The notes under the pieces were generated by a model, which was not told where the DNA came from, made no database searches, and saw only the letters and a list, made by a program, of their open reading frames with translations. A stretch of 64,000 bases of DNA from Arthrobacter sp. HY1533 (GTDB taxonomy: Bacteria; Actinomycetota; Actinomycetes; Actinomycetales; Micrococcaceae), in NCBI RefSeq assembly GCF_027568515.1, contig NZ_JANKZF010000011.1, forward strand, positions 42,566 through 106,565. Direction: 5' to 3'. Made by a program: the position numbers and the translations under genes. The number at the start of each line of letters is the position of its first letter. Positions within the stretch are counted from its first letter, which is position 1. Below, one piece after another: positions 40,828 to 48,361 of this stretch.

Positions 40828-41716
40828 AACAATCACCTCCCCCATGGTCAAGAGCGGCACCGAAGAGGAAATGCGCTCCCTCGAGGCCGGCCTGGATTCG
40901 CTCCAGTCCGAGGCCGTGGAGCGTCGCGGCGTCGACTGGTCGCGGATCCTGCTGCCGCTGGCCGCGTTCATTGTGCTGCTGCTCGCGTGGCAGTTCTATG
41001 TGTCTCTGGGCCTGCGCCGCCGCGACCTGGTGCCCGGGCCGCTGGATGTGCTCGGCTCGCTCGGCTCACTGTGGCAGGAGGGGACGGCGCAGGAAGCCGT
41101 CTGGACCTCGCTGCAGCGAGGCATCATGGGCTTCGTCATCAGCATCGCCGTGGGCACCCCCATTGGCCTGCTGCTCTCGCAGGTGCGCGTGCTGCGCCGG
41201 GCGTTCGGGCCCCTGGTCTCCGGGCTGCAGGTGCTGCCGTCCGTGGCCTGGGTGCCGGCCGCGATCATCTGGTTCGGGCTGACCGACGCCACCGTCTACT
41301 TCGTCATGTTCATGGGCGCCATTCCCTCCATCATCAACGGGCTCATTGCCGGCGTGGACCAGATTCCGCCGCAGCACCGCCGCGTGGGCCAGATCCTGGG
41401 CGCCTCACGCTGGCAGATGGCCGTGAACGTGGTGCTCCCGGCAGCATTGCCCGGCTATGTGGGCGGGCTCAAGCAGGGCTGGGCGTTCTCCTGGCGCTCC
41501 CTCATGGCCGCCGAAATCATTGCCATGGGCGGCTCGCTGGGCTTCGGCCTGGGCTCGCTGCTGGAACAGGGCCGCCAGCTCTCCGACATGGGCATCGTGA
41601 TGTCGGCAATCCTCGTCATCCTGTTCGTGGGCATCCTGGTGGAGCTCGTGGTGTTCGCCCCCGTGGAGAAGCGCCTGCTGCGCGGCCGCGGCCTGCTGGC
41701 CGGCAGCACCCGCTAA
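40820..41716 (+). CDS. ssuC: Sulfonate-type ABC transporter, permease
   Basis: A 298-residue permease with about six helices and the EAA loop VGQILGASRWQMAVNVVLPAALPGYVGGLK. The LPSVAWVPAAIIWFGLTDATV segment is typical of SsuC/TauC. The first ~40 residues are hydrophilic. AGGAG precedes ATG 40820, inside the end of the ATPase gene; the frame is also open upstream only as an overlap. Together with the ATPase and two binding proteins it makes a complete importer. Confidence 0.87.
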   Translation: MPETITSPMVKSGTEEEMRSLEAGLDSLQSEAVERRGVDWSRILLPLAAFIVLLLAWQFYVSLGLRRRDLVPGPLDVLGSLGSLWQEGTAQEAVWTSLQRGIMGFVISIAVGTPIGLLLSQVRVLRRAFGPLVSGLQVLPSVAWVPAAIIWFGLTDATVYFVMFMGAIPSIINGLIAGVDQIPPQHRRVGQILGASRWQMAVNVVLPAALPGYVGGLKQGWAFSWRSLMAAEIIAMGGSLGFGLGSLLEQGRQLSDMGIVMSAILVILFVGILVELVVFAPVEKRLLRGRGLLAGSTR

Positions 41717-41744
41717 TCCCCACGCCCTCCCACGCCCCGTGAAC

Positions 41745-41790
41745 TCGCACTTGTGGCCCCTTCCCCCGCCGGAAGGGGCCACAAATGCGA
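41745..41790. terminator. Hairpin after the sulfonate transporter genes
   Basis: 20-bp arms 41745-41764 and 41771-41790 with one mismatch and a 6-nt loop; no T-run. It separates the permease from the cysG promoter. Confidence 0.75.
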
Positions 41791-41821
41791 CCCCACGGCG
41801 CCCTGTTGAATATTTCCTCCC

Positions 41822-41891
41822 GTGACGCCGCGTGAACGGGTGTAACGCGCCCCTTGTTTCGCTTTATTGCACTTCCCTAAGGTCGTTTCCA
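41822..41891 (+). promoter_or_regulatory. Sulfur promoter 4 (cysG): phased GTGA repeats and leaderless -10
   Basis: GTGA at 41822 and 41832 and GTAA at 41842, TTGTTT (41854-41859), 18-bp spacer, TAAGGT (41878-41883), seven bases, ATG 41891. The repeats occupy the same registers as in the other three sulfur promoters. Confidence 0.65.
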
Positions 41892-43198
41892 TGGCAATTG
41901 TGGATCTTTACCCAACCTCGCTCCGGCTCCTGGGCCGCCCCGTCCTCGTGGCTGGCGGCGGCACGGTTGCGGCACGCCGTGCCAAGGCATTGCTCGACGC
42001 CGGTGCCCAGGTCACGCTCGTGGCCCCCGTTCTCAGCGCCCCGGCGCGGGAACTGGCGGACGCCCGGCTCATCACCTGGCACGCCCGTGGCTACGAATCC
42101 GCCGATATGGCCGGTGCCTGGTACGCCGTCGCAGCCACCGGCAACCCCGAGGTGGACGGCCGCATCGCAGCCGACGCCGAGGCCAACCGGACCTGGTGCG
42201 TGAACCACTCCGACGCGCAGGAGTCCGCCGCATGGACGCCCGCCGTCGCCACGGTCGAGGACATCAAGGTGGCCGTCAACGCCGGGGGAGACCCGCTGCG
42301 TGCCGCCGCCATCAAGAACGCCATTGCCGCAGCCCTGGAAAGCGGCGACCTGCCGCTGCGCCGCTACCGCGGCACGGCCGGAGGGCCCGCCACCACGGGC
42401 TCCAACCGTACAAATCTCGACGAGCTCGATCACCGACGCGGTTCGGTCGCCCTGGTGGGCGGCGGGCCCGGCGCCGAGGACCTCATCACTGTGCGCGGCC
42501 GCCGGCTCCTGGCCGAGGCCGACGTGGTGGTTGCCGACAGGCTGGGCCCGCGCGGCCTGCTGGACTCGCTGGGCGAACACGTGAAGATCATCGAGGTGGG
42601 CAAGACGCCCGGACACCACCCCGTGCCCCAGGTGGAAATCAACGCGATCCTGGTCCGGGAGGCCCTGAACGGCAACCGGGTGGTCCGGCTCAAGGGAGGG
42701 GACCCCTACGTGCTGGGCCGCGGCGGCGAGGAGGCGATCGCCTGCCGCGACGCCGGCGTTGACGTGGAAGTTGTCCCGGGCGTCACCAGCGCAGTCAGTG
42801 TTCCGGCCGCCGCGGGCATCCCCGTGACGCACCGCGGACTGGCCAAGGCCTTCACCATGATCAGCGGCCACGAGGAACTTGAAAACGTCCCGCACGGCAG
42901 CGACCACACAGTGGTCCTGCTCATGGGCGTGGGCACCCTGAACCGCTCCATGCCAATCCTCGAGGCCGCCGGCCGCGACAAGGACTGCCCCGTGGCCATC
43001 ATTGAAAACGGCTACGCCAAGAACCAGCGCGTCACCATCGGCACCCTGGGCACCATCGTGGCCCTCGCCCAGGCGGGCCAGGTGCGCAACCCGGCCGTCG
43101 TCGTCGTCGGCGATGTGGTGCGCGTGAGCCCGCTGGCCCCGGCCGAACTCGCGACCGCCCACTACGGCACGCGGGAAACGCACAGTTCTCTCGCTTAA
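41891..43198 (+). CDS. cysG: Siroheme synthase: precorrin-2 dehydrogenase and uroporphyrinogen methyltransferase
   Basis: A 435-residue fusion. Residues 1-160 form the NAD-dependent dehydrogenase (VLVAGGGTVAARRAKALLDA). From about residue 186 the SUMT methyltransferase follows (VALVGGGPGAEDLITVRGRR, RLKGGDPYVLGRGGEE, VVPGVTSAVSVPAAAGIPVTHRG). The middle chelatase helper of enteric CysG seems reduced, and a separate chelatase is at 25723. The linker residues 174-183 (TNLDELDHRR) look like an inserted palindromic repeat. The leaderless promoter selects ATG 41891 over an in-frame TTG-type start 24 bp upstream. It supplies siroheme for sulfite reductase. Confidence 0.9.
   Translation: MAIVDLYPTSLRLLGRPVLVAGGGTVAARRAKALLDAGAQVTLVAPVLSAPARELADARLITWHARGYESADMAGAWYAVAATGNPEVDGRIAADAEANRTWCVNHSDAQESAAWTPAVATVEDIKVAVNAGGDPLRAAAIKNAIAAALESGDLPLRRYRGTAGGPATTGSNRTNLDELDHRRGSVALVGGGPGAEDLITVRGRRLLAEADVVVADRLGPRGLLDSLGEHVKIIEVGKTPGHHPVPQVEINAILVREALNGNRVVRLKGGDPYVLGRGGEEAIACRDAGVDVEVVPGVTSAVSVPAAAGIPVTHRGLAKAFTMISGHEELENVPHGSDHTVVLLMGVGTLNRSMPILEAAGRDKDCPVAIIENGYAKNQRVTIGTLGTIVALAQAGQVRNPAVVVVGDVVRVSPLAPAELATAHYGTRETHSSLA
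42412..42436 (-). repeat. Degenerate palindromic repeat in the cysG interdomain linker
   Basis: Read on the minus strand this is TCGGTGATCGAGCTCGTCGA followed by GATTT, matching CGGTGGTCGAGCTTGTCGAG/ACC at most positions. It sits exactly between the two enzyme domains. Confidence 0.55.
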
Positions 43199-43230
43199 AC
43201 TTGACCATAAGACCCTTTGACCCCAAGGAA

Positions 43231-44691
43231 ATGAGCACAGCCGTGTCATCGAACACTTCAGCAGCGCCCGGAACGCAGGAACGCCCACTGCGCATTGCCA
43301 TCATCGGCTCCGGCCCGGCAGGCGTCTACGCAGCGGACATCCTGACCAAGAGCGCCGAGGTGCGTGACGGACTCGTGGTCAGCATTGACCTCTTTGACCG
43401 CTACCCCGCCCCGTACGGACTGATCCGCTACGGCGTTGCCCCGGACCACCCGCGCATCAAGGGCATCGTGAACGCCCTGCACAAGGTCCTGGACCGCGGC
43501 GACATCCGCTTCTTCGGCAACGTGGACTACGGCACGGACCTCTCCCTTGAGGACCTGCAGAAGCACTACGATTCCGTCATCTTTGCCACCGGCGCCATCA
43601 AGGACGCGGACCTGAACATCCCCGGCATCGAGCTGGACGGCTCCTACGGCGGTGCGGACTTCGTGTCCTGGTACGACGGCCACCCGGACGTGTCCCGCGA
43701 ATGGCCCCTGAACGCCAAGGAAATTGCCGTGATCGGCAACGGCAACGTGGCGCTGGATGTTGCCCGGGTGCTGTCCAAGCACGCCGAAGACATGCTGGTC
43801 ACCGAAATTCCGGACAACGTTTTTGAGGGCCTGAAGGCATCGCCCGTCACCGACGTCCACATCTTTGGCCGCCGCGGCCCCGCCCAGGTGAAGTTCACCC
43901 CGCTGGAGCTGCGCGAACTGAGCCACTCCCGCGACGTGGACATCGTGCTCTACGAAGAGGACTTCGACTTCGACGACGCCTCCGACGAGGCAGTCAAGAC
44001 CAACAACCAGGTCAAGACCATGGTCAACACCCTGACCAACTGGCTCGCCGAGCAGGAGGACGACGCCGCCGACCCCGCCACGGGTGCCTCGCGCCGCCTC
44101 CACCTGCACTTCCTCCACAACCCCGTTGAGATCACCGGCGAAGACGGAAAGGTCAACGGCATCAAGTTCGAGCGCACCGAGCTGGACGGCACGGGCAACG
44201 CCCGCGGCACCGGCGAGTTCATCGACTACCCCGTCCAGGCCGTCTACCGCTCCGTGGGCTACTTCGGTTCGGCCCTGCCGGACGTGGAGTTTGACCACAA
44301 GCGCGGCGTTGTCCCGAACGACGGCGGCCGCGTCCTGGACACCCGCGGCAGCCACATTCCGGGCATCTACGCCACGGGCTGGATCAAGCGCGGCCCCGTT
44401 GGCCTGATCGGCCACACGAAGGGCGATGCCCTGGAAACCATCACCCACCTGCTCGCCGACCGCGAAGAACTGCCGCTGGCAGCCGTCGCGGCACCCGAGG
44501 CAATCACCGAGCTGCTGGATTCCCGCGGCGTGCAGTTCACCAGCTGGGAAGGCTGGCTGGAACTCGACGCCCACGAGAAGGCACTGGGCGCGGCAGCCAC
44601 CGAGGCCGGCCCCGTGCAGCGCGAGCGCGTCAAGGTGGTGCCCCGCGAAGACATGGTCAACGTTTCCCGCGGCGCTTCCGTAGTGGGCTAG
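43231..44691 (+). CDS. fprA: Ferredoxin-NADP+ reductase (FprA-like), paralogue 1
   Basis: A 486-residue adrenodoxin-reductase-type flavoprotein: FAD motif IIGSGPAGVYAAD, YPAPYGLIRYGVAPDHPRIK, NADPH motif IGNGNVALDVARVLSKH, FGRRGPAQVKFTPLELRELS and the C-terminal GWIKRGPVGLIGHTKGDA. It would reduce ferredoxin with NADPH. It lies 32 bp after cysG, so it probably feeds sulfite reductase. ATG 43231 is chosen; AAGGA is very close to it, and GTG 43243 is an alternative. A paralogue at 60457 shares long identical tracts. Confidence 0.9.
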   Translation: MSTAVSSNTSAAPGTQERPLRIAIIGSGPAGVYAADILTKSAEVRDGLVVSIDLFDRYPAPYGLIRYGVAPDHPRIKGIVNALHKVLDRGDIRFFGNVDYGTDLSLEDLQKHYDSVIFATGAIKDADLNIPGIELDGSYGGADFVSWYDGHPDVSREWPLNAKEIAVIGNGNVALDVARVLSKHAEDMLVTEIPDNVFEGLKASPVTDVHIFGRRGPAQVKFTPLELRELSHSRDVDIVLYEEDFDFDDASDEAVKTNNQVKTMVNTLTNWLAEQEDDAADPATGASRRLHLHFLHNPVEITGEDGKVNGIKFERTELDGTGNARGTGEFIDYPVQAVYRSVGYFGSALPDVEFDHKRGVVPNDGGRVLDTRGSHIPGIYATGWIKRGPVGLIGHTKGDALETITHLLADREELPLAAVAAPEAITELLDSRGVQFTSWEGWLELDAHEKALGAAATEAGPVQRERVKVVPREDMVNVSRGASVVG

Positions 44692-44705
44692 TCACACCGC
44701 TTCCG

Positions 44706-44730
44706 CCTCCCCGGCCTTTGGCCGGGGAGG
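44706..44730 (+). terminator. Terminator hairpin after fprA
   Basis: Perfect 11-bp stem CCTCCCCGGCC / GGCCGGGGAGG with a TTT loop, 12 bp after the stop codon. Confidence 0.85.
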
Positions 44731-44824
44731 TCCTCCTGCCGGCTTCCCTCGCGGGCAGTAAGATTTCCTCGGCCGCGGGCGGCCTCCGAAATCCATCCCC
44801 GCTCCGGGAAGCCGTCAGGAGGAC

Positions 44825-45493
44825 CTACGTGCTCAGGCCGGCGGTGGCCGTGGCTGCGGCGGCCTCGGGGTCGCGGGCCTCGATGGCGGCCAGCAGTTCC
44901 TCGTGGCCCTCCCGCGGGCAGCCGAGGCCCGGGGTGCCGCTCCGCCCCTGCAGCTGGGCCCGGAAAACGTCGCCAAAGGATTCGTACAGCTCTGCCAGCA
45001 GCGGGTTGGCGGAGGCCCGTGCCACGGCCAGGTGGAATTCCCAGTCACACTCCACCCACGCCGCGTTGTCTTGTTTCTCCCAGGCCCCGCGCCGGCCCTC
45101 GAGCAGGGTGCGCATCGCGCTCAGCTGCCCCGAGGTGGCGTGGCGGGCGGCCAGCCGTGCCGCCTGGGTGTCCAGGGCAAGCCGTACTTCCACCACGTGC
45201 CGGGTGCCGTGTTGGCCGATGAGCTTTTGCGTGGCGCCGGAAATTTCGCTGGTGGCCCGCACATAGGTGCCGTCGCCGCGCAACACCTCAAGCATGCCCA
45301 CGTGTGCCAGTGACTTCACCGCCTCCCGCAGCGTCCCCCGCGACACCGCGAGCTCCTTCATGAGCACCTGTTCGGAGGGGATGCGCCCGTCCACGGGCCA
45401 CGCACCCGAGCTGATGGCCAGGCGCAGCTTGGCCGTCACTTCCTGGGCAAGTGGTTCCCGGTGCGACGGGGTCAGGTGCGGTGCAGCGGACAT
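44825..45493 (-). CDS. GntR-family (FadR subgroup) transcriptional regulator
   Basis: A 222-residue regulator with an N-terminal winged HTH (LRLAISSGAWPVDGRIPSEQ...SRGTLREAVKSLAHVGML) and a FadR-type helical C-terminal domain (VEVRLALDTQAARLAARHAT, DWEFHLAVARASANPLLAEL). The D/E-H-H metal-binding pattern expected of FadR-C domains is partly visible. It is 38 bp downstream of the MFS gene on the same strand, so the pair is probably an operon and the MFS promoter its target. Confidence 0.87.
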   Translation of the reverse strand: MSAAPHLTPSHREPLAQEVTAKLRLAISSGAWPVDGRIPSEQVLMKELAVSRGTLREAVKSLAHVGMLEVLRGDGTYVRATSEISGATQKLIGQHGTRHVVEVRLALDTQAARLAARHATSGQLSAMRTLLEGRRGAWEKQDNAAWVECDWEFHLAVARASANPLLAELYESFGDVFRAQLQGRSGTPGLGCPREGHEELLAAIEARDPEAAAATATAGLST

Positions 45494-45531
45494 CAGGCTG
45501 GGCTCTTCTCAGTTGTTCCGGTGGTCCCGGG

Positions 45532-46797
45532 TCATTCTTCCGGCTTGCCGTTGTGTGCGCCAACTGCTGCCGGGCGTGACGCCGTCAGCAGCCAGGCCAG
45601 CACCATCTGAATGGCGGCCACGGCCACCAGCAGGGCCAGCGGCAGGGTCCAGCCGCCGCTGAGGGTGTGCGCCATGCCCATGCCGAAGGGGCCCATGGTC
45701 CCCACGAGGTAACCCACCGACTGGGCGACGGTGGACATGGAGGTGGCCTCCGCCGTCGTGCTTCCGCTCTTGCTGATGACCACCAGGACCAGGGCGAACA
45801 CGCCAAAGCCGAACCCCAGGAGCAGCGCCGGGGCAACGGCGGCCCGGGCAGGCAGCACCAGCAGGGCGATGGCGCCGAGCAGGTACGAGCCGCTGGCCAG
45901 CATGAAGGCGCGGCGCAATCCGCCGGGCTTCGCCGCGAGGGACAGCAGGCCAATGTTGGTGACCACGGAGACCACCTGGGCCAGGCCCAGGATGAGGCCT
46001 GCGGTGGCGGGGTCGAGCCCGCCGTCAATCAGGATCAGCGGCAGCCAGCTGATGATGGAGTACGCGGCAATGGCCTGGATGGTGAAGAACGCCGTGATGA
46101 GGATGCCCTGGCGGGTCGCCAGGAGCTTCCATGGAGAGGCGTGCGGCACGGGGGCGACGGCGGGGCGGCGGTGCGCGGCAAGGGCGATCGGCAGGAACGC
46201 CAGCATGGTCACGACGGAGAGGATGGACCACGCGGCCAGTCCCAGCGACGGCGAACCGAGCTGCAGTGCCAGCGGGACGCTGACTGCGGCCGACGTGGTG
46301 GCCCCCAGTGACATGGTGATGGTGTAGACGCCTGTCATGGCGGCGGTGCGGTGGGCGTAGTGCTCGCGGATGAACGAGGGCATGGCCACGTTGCACACGG
46401 CCAGGCCGCACATGCTCACCACGGTTCCCAGCACCAGCATGCCCGTGCTGGGGACAACGCGCAGCGCAAGGCCAAGGGTCAGGGTGGCCAGGGCAATCGC
46501 GATGCCCTTCTCCACGCCCACGCGGCGGACCAGCCACGAGGTGGCGGCGCCGGCAATGGCAAAGCAGAGTGTTGGGATGGACGGCAGCAGCGCCGCCGTG
46601 AGTGCGCCGTAGCCCAGGACCTGCTGTAGGTCGTGGAACAGGGCGGAGGCGCTTGAGATTCCTGCACGCAGGTTCAGCCCGATCAGGGCGACGGCGAGGA
46701 TTCCCAGGACGGCAACGAGGCGCTTGTTGGGGTCCTTTGCCGTGGTGGTGTTTGAAATGGTGGGGGACTGCTGGGGGTGCTGGAGAGTTTGTGACAT
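45532..46797 (-). CDS. MFS transporter, CynX/NimT family
   Basis: A 421-residue, 12-TM transporter. GLNLRAGISSASALFHDLQQ and ALLPSIPTLCFAIAGAATSWL at the N-terminus and SWLPLILIDGGLDPATAGLIL mid-protein match the cyanate/nitroimidazole (CynX/NimT) group. TACTAT (46805-46810, minus strand) lies 7 nt before ATG 46797, giving a leaderless start; the frame is open further upstream but outside the promoter. Substrate unknown. Probably regulated by the GntR protein encoded downstream. Confidence 0.83.
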   Translation of the reverse strand: MSQTLQHPQQSPTISNTTTAKDPNKRLVAVLGILAVALIGLNLRAGISSASALFHDLQQVLGYGALTAALLPSIPTLCFAIAGAATSWLVRRVGVEKGIAIALATLTLGLALRVVPSTGMLVLGTVVSMCGLAVCNVAMPSFIREHYAHRTAAMTGVYTITMSLGATTSAAVSVPLALQLGSPSLGLAAWSILSVVTMLAFLPIALAAHRRPAVAPVPHASPWKLLATRQGILITAFFTIQAIAAYSIISWLPLILIDGGLDPATAGLILGLAQVVSVVTNIGLLSLAAKPGGLRRAFMLASGSYLLGAIALLVLPARAAVAPALLLGFGFGVFALVLVVISKSGSTTAEATSMSTVAQSVGYLVGTMGPFGMGMAHTLSGGWTLPLALLVAVAAIQMVLAWLLTASRPAAVGAHNGKPEE

Positions 46798-46804
46798 CCC
46801 TTCA

Positions 46805-46834
46805 ATAGTAAAACGTTGGACGTTTGATGTATCA
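46805..46834 (-). promoter_or_regulatory. MFS-gntR promoter with inverted-repeat operator
   Basis: TACTAT -10 (46805-46810) abuts a perfect inverted repeat AAACGT-TGG-ACGTTT (46811-46825) and a second, TGAT-GT-ATCA (46825-46834). Their position over the promoter suggests GntR binding. Confidence 0.55.
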
Positions 46835-47045
46835 GCGGGCCTTGGCGTCACACACAGAATTTTGGACCCAGCTATGGAGTTCTCGATGCGGGAGTCGTAT
46901 GGTGGGGGCAGGTTCCTGTCCGCCGCAATTGGTCTCTTGGCGGCAGGGTGGTCTCCTGCATCGCCCCTCGGGCGGTGCGAATCACCAGTGGCAGGTCTCG
47001 ACAGCGGCAGCAAACTTGGGGGTGGGCGCAGTGGTTGGCAGTCAA
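46835..47045 (+). other. Structured upstream region of the secreted protein gene
   Basis: Three consecutive hairpins can form: GCCGC/GCGGC (46922-46944), CAGG/CCTG (44-58 of 469xx), and GCATCGCCC-CTC-GGGCGGTGC (46958-46978, one G-U pair). No known riboswitch class was recognised. A promoter was not identified. Confidence 0.35.
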
Positions 47046-48263
47046 ATGTCACCGCATGTTGTCTTCTCGTTTGCGCGCTGCCTGAGGCTTGCTGTCGGAG
47101 CCGCACTTTTTGCGGCCGTGTTGATTGTCTTGGGGTCCTCCGGCGCATTCGCCTCTTCGGGCTCATCTTCCACCTCGGTCTCCGCCAAGCATGTTCCGGA
47201 CAAGGGCAAGGGCCTGTTGTCCGGAATCCTGAACCCGGTGGTCAACGTTGTTGACGAAACACTGGCCCAGGTTCCCGTTGTCAGGGACGTCACGGGCAGC
47301 AACACGGTGGGCAAGATCGTTGCCCCGGTCGCCGCCGTGACGGACCAGGTTGAAGCCGCAGTCTCCTCGGTGCCTGTTGTTGGCAACGTTGTTGCCCCCG
47401 TGCGCCAGGTGACGAACACCGTGATCCCGCCTGTTGTCGATGTGGTCGGCTCCGTCACCTCGCCGGTCCTGGGGGCGGTGGACCAAGCCACGGCACCAGT
47501 TGTCCAAATCGTTTCCCCCGTGGTGGATCCCATCACCGGGACGGTCAAGCCAATTGTGGACGGCGTCACCGGCGGTGTTGCCGAGGTTGTTGAAAACGTG
47601 GTGGCCCCGGTGGTTCCCGGGACACCTGGGACTCCTACCGTGCCGGTCATTCCCGGAACCCCTGGCACTCCAGGCACCCCCGGAACGCCCGGAGGGATTG
47701 AAACCCCTGGCACGCCAGGTGGTCCCGGCACTGTGGTTCCCGGCCTGCCCGGGCACGACGGCGGCAGTGGAGTCCTGCCGGGCGGCGACGGACCGGGAAC
47801 TGCAATTCCAGATGCCGGTCCCACCGCCCACGGCGTGGCAAGTGCCGCCGGGGCAAAGGCCGATCCCGCACGGGGGGCCGCAGCTGCAACAAGCGCCGGA
47901 TCCCTGGCCCAATATCTCACCGCCGCCCTCATGCCGCCCTCATCAACCACCGGCGGTCTGGCCGCCCAGTCTGCCACGGCCGCACCAACCGGCGGAAACG
48001 CCCTTGGATCCTGCAGTGCTGATTCCGGCGGCTCCGCACTTGGGCCTTGTGCCCCCGCGGTCGCCACGGCTCCCGCAGCAGCCCCCTCCTCCAGCCTGAC
48101 CGCTGGCGGATCGGGCGGCCCTGGCGGCTCAGCCGGGCCCGCAGCCGCCCAGCAGGGATTCTCCAACTACTTCCCCTCCGCAGGCGGTGGCGCGGCGCAG
48201 CCCAATGCCGACTGGCCCCTGCCTGCCTCCATGCCCGACAACCCCGGTTCAACACCTGGCTAG
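47046..48263 (+). CDS. Secreted Val/Pro/Gly-rich protein with collagen-like tract
   Basis: A 405-residue exported protein of unrecognised family. A signal peptide (LRLAVGAALFAAVLIVLGSS...AFA) is followed by Val-rich repeats of the PVV/DVV type (PVVNVVDETLAQVPVVRDV, PVVDVVGSVTSPVLG, PVVDPITGTVKPIVDGV), a collagen-like Gly-X-Y stretch (PGTPGTPGTPGTPGG) near residues 195-240, and an Ala/Gly/Ser-rich tail with one CysX9-11Cys pair. No sortase signal is present. It precedes the chaplin-like gene by 98 bp and probably acts with it at the cell surface. Start ATG 47046 lacks a strong ribosome site. Confidence 0.65.
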   Translation: MSPHVVFSFARCLRLAVGAALFAAVLIVLGSSGAFASSGSSSTSVSAKHVPDKGKGLLSGILNPVVNVVDETLAQVPVVRDVTGSNTVGKIVAPVAAVTDQVEAAVSSVPVVGNVVAPVRQVTNTVIPPVVDVVGSVTSPVLGAVDQATAPVVQIVSPVVDPITGTVKPIVDGVTGGVAEVVENVVAPVVPGTPGTPTVPVIPGTPGTPGTPGTPGGIETPGTPGGPGTVVPGLPGHDGGSGVLPGGDGPGTAIPDAGPTAHGVASAAGAKADPARGAAAATSAGSLAQYLTAALMPPSSTTGGLAAQSATAAPTGGNALGSCSADSGGSALGPCAPAVATAPAAAPSSSLTAGGSGGPGGSAGPAAAQQGFSNYFPSAGGGAAQPNADWPLPASMPDNPGSTPG

Positions 48264-48361
48264 ATGACCGCCTGCCATTCCCGATCTTCGGGAGGGCCAC
48301 GGTCTTTCCTTGTTCTGCAATCGCAGGCAGGGCCAAAAATCCCCGTCAGGAGTTTGTCATC

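Noticed and set aside
45532..46797. Cyanate metabolism operon
   Set aside because: The transporter resembles CynX/NimT, but no cyanase or carbonic anhydrase gene is present.
46996..47006. Another copy of the GGTCTCGACAG palindromic element
   Set aside because: Only 11 bases match and the arm does not continue; chance similarity is likely.
46920..47045. Known riboswitch such as the c-di-AMP ydaO class
   Set aside because: Hairpins exist but the conserved loop sequences expected for that class were not found.
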